Assembly (NCBI RefSeq): GCF_900129885.1
Contig: NZ_FQXE01000006.1
Location: 26,179 to 90,178, forward strand
Length of the DNA: 64,000 bases
Source: Pollutimonas bauzanensis
GTDB lineage: Bacteria; Pseudomonadota; Gammaproteobacteria; Burkholderiales; Burkholderiaceae_B
Direction of reading: 5' to 3'
Shown: positions 63,015-64,000 of the stretch, piece by piece
Layout: every line of letters begins with the position of its first letter
Numbering within the stretch: position 1 is the first letter of the stretch
Notes under the pieces: model-generated
What the model saw: only the letters and a program-made list of their open reading frames with translations
Database searches by the model: none
Told to the model about the DNA's origin: nothing
Position numbers and translations under genes: made by a program

Positions 63015-64000
63015 ATGACCATCTCGTCCCTCGAAACACTGCAGCAAGTCTTTGGCTACGATTCCTTTCGTGGCGACCAGCAGGCCATTATCGATCACGT
63101 CGTCCAGGGCGGCGACGCCCTGGTGCTCATGCCGACCGGCGGCGGAAAATCGCTTTGCTACCAGATCCCCGCCCTGGTCCGTCCGGGCACCGGGGTGGTG
63201 ATCTCGCCCCTGATCGCGCTGATGCAGGACCAGGTCGATGCCTTGCTCGAATTGGGCGTAAGAGCGGCCTTCCTGAATTCCTCCCAGGACTGGCGCACTT
63301 CGCGCGACGTCGAGCAGGCCTTCCTGGCGGGCCAGCTGGACTTGCTCTACGTGGCTCCCGAGCGGCTGCTGACCGAGCGCTGCCTGGAAATGCTCTCCGC
63401 CGGCCGCATATCGCTGTTCGCGATCGACGAAGCGCATTGCGTATCGCAATGGGGCCATGATTTCCGCCCGGAATACCTGGGCCTGTCGATACTGCACGAG
63501 CGCTGGCCGCAGATTCCGCGCCTGGCCCTGACGGCGACCGCCACCACCGTTACGCGCCGGGAAATCGCCGAGCGCCTGGCGCTGGACGGCGCCCCTCATT
63601 TCGTGGCGAGTTTCGACCGCCCGAATATACGCTACCGCATCATCGAGAAAAACGAGGTCAGGCGGCAGTTGCTGGCCTTCATCCAGGCCGAGCACCAGGG
63701 CGATTGCGGCATCGTCTATTGCCTGTCGCGGGCGCGCGTCGAAGAAACCGCGGAATTCCTGTGCGAGAACGGGATCGCGGCCCTGCCCTACCACGCCGGG
63801 CTCAGTCCCGCCGTGCGCGCCGCCAACCAGGCGCGATTCCTGCGCGAGGATGGCATGGTGATGGTGGCGACCATCGCCTTCGGCATGGGGGTCAACAAGC
63901 CCGACGTGAGATTCGTGGCGCACATCGATCTGCCCAAATCGGTGGAAGGCTACTATCAGGAAACCGGCCGGGCCGGCCGCGACGGCCTGCCGGCGACCGC
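63015..64000 (+). CDS. recQ: ATP-dependent DNA helicase RecQ (partial, 5' part)
   Basis: The first 328 codons; the frame runs off the window end. [21 protein letters not shown] is the RecQ motif 0, [17 protein letters not shown] motif [21 protein letters not shown] the DEAH box with motif IIa, LALTATAT motif III, and [19 protein letters not shown] motif V. ATG at 63015 begins 3 bp after the preceding stop. A repair and recombination helicase. Confidence 0.96.
   Translation, partial: MTISSLETLQQVFGYDSFRGDQQAIIDHVVQGGDALVLMPTGGGKSLCYQIPALVRPGTGVVISPLIALMQDQVDALLELGVRAAFLNSSQDWRTSRDVEQAFLAGQLDLLYVAPERLLTERCLEMLSAGRISLFAIDEAHCVSQWGHDFRPEYLGLSILHERWPQIPRLALTATATTVTRREIAERLALDGAPHFVASFDRPNIRYRIIEKNEVRRQLLAFIQAEHQGDCGIVYCLSRARVEETAEFLCENGIAALPYHAGLSPAVRAANQARFLREDGMVMVATIAFGMGVNKPDVRFVAHIDLPKSVEGYYQETGRAGRDGLPAT

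Overview
The window is high-GC, gene-dense chromosomal DNA from a betaproteobacterium, most likely Alcaligenaceae (Bordetella, Achromobacter or Pusillimonas relatives). Three things point there: the core order tkt-gap-pgk-(mog)-fba-purC-purE-purK-sua5, a RisA/RisS two-component pair, and a Bug-type solute-binding protein beside a CaiB-type CoA transferase. No rRNA, tRNA, CRISPR array, phage or transposase gene was seen. The assignment rests on gene order and protein family only.

Layout. 1-136: a REP-like tandem repeat. 161-7448: accessory genes, namely an SpmA/SpmB-like membrane protein, an AraC regulator, a UvrD-like helicase carrying a DUF5710 tail, a TetR/SDR pair with matching palindromic operators, a nu-class-like GST and a DUF2784 protein. 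7632-17604: central carbon and purine genes (tkt, gap, pgk, mog, fba, purC, purE, purK, sua5), all on the + strand. 17564-25569: hydrolase, MobA-like nucleotidyltransferase, MaoC hydratase, gcdH, a TPP-dependent enzyme divergent from a LysR regulator, and ggt. 25570-26704: a 1.1-kb gene-free region built as a large imperfect inverted repeat around an AT-richer core. 26705-30686: a minus-strand run (chaC, pdxH, flavin reductase, L-2-hydroxyglutarate oxidase-like, purU). 30792-36199: tcdA, a small conserved-looking protein, then a TetR / hydratase / CoA-transferase / Bug cluster. 36430-40992: aldo/keto reductase, RIO kinase, VOC protein, pabC and pabB. 40992-46715: a double-length UvrA. 46859-51338: a 42-codon basic ORF with its own promoter and terminator, a GT2 glycosyltransferase, ettA, an isochorismatase-like hydrolase and a glycine-zipper lipoprotein. 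51465-55246: minE-minD-minC-glnS on the minus strand. 55358-57792: a cydAB-like pair. 57803-64000: risS, risA, clcB, an exported protein of unknown function and a partial recQ.

The most unusual item is the CydA-like protein at 55358-56698. It aligns clearly with bd oxidase subunit I, yet every residue that ligates heme in E. coli CydA (H19, H186, M393, E445) and the conserved E99/E107 and E257 is replaced, while a normal-looking CydB overlaps it by 4 bp. It therefore looks like a heme-ligand-free bd-type complex of unknown function. Other points worth following are the double-length UvrA whose stop codon overlaps the pabB start, the 36-bp perfect palindrome controlling the SDR gene, the helicase with an altered Walker A motif and DUF5710 tail, and the inverted-repeat region after ggt.

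All calls come from reading the sequence and from knowledge of the families. No database search was possible.
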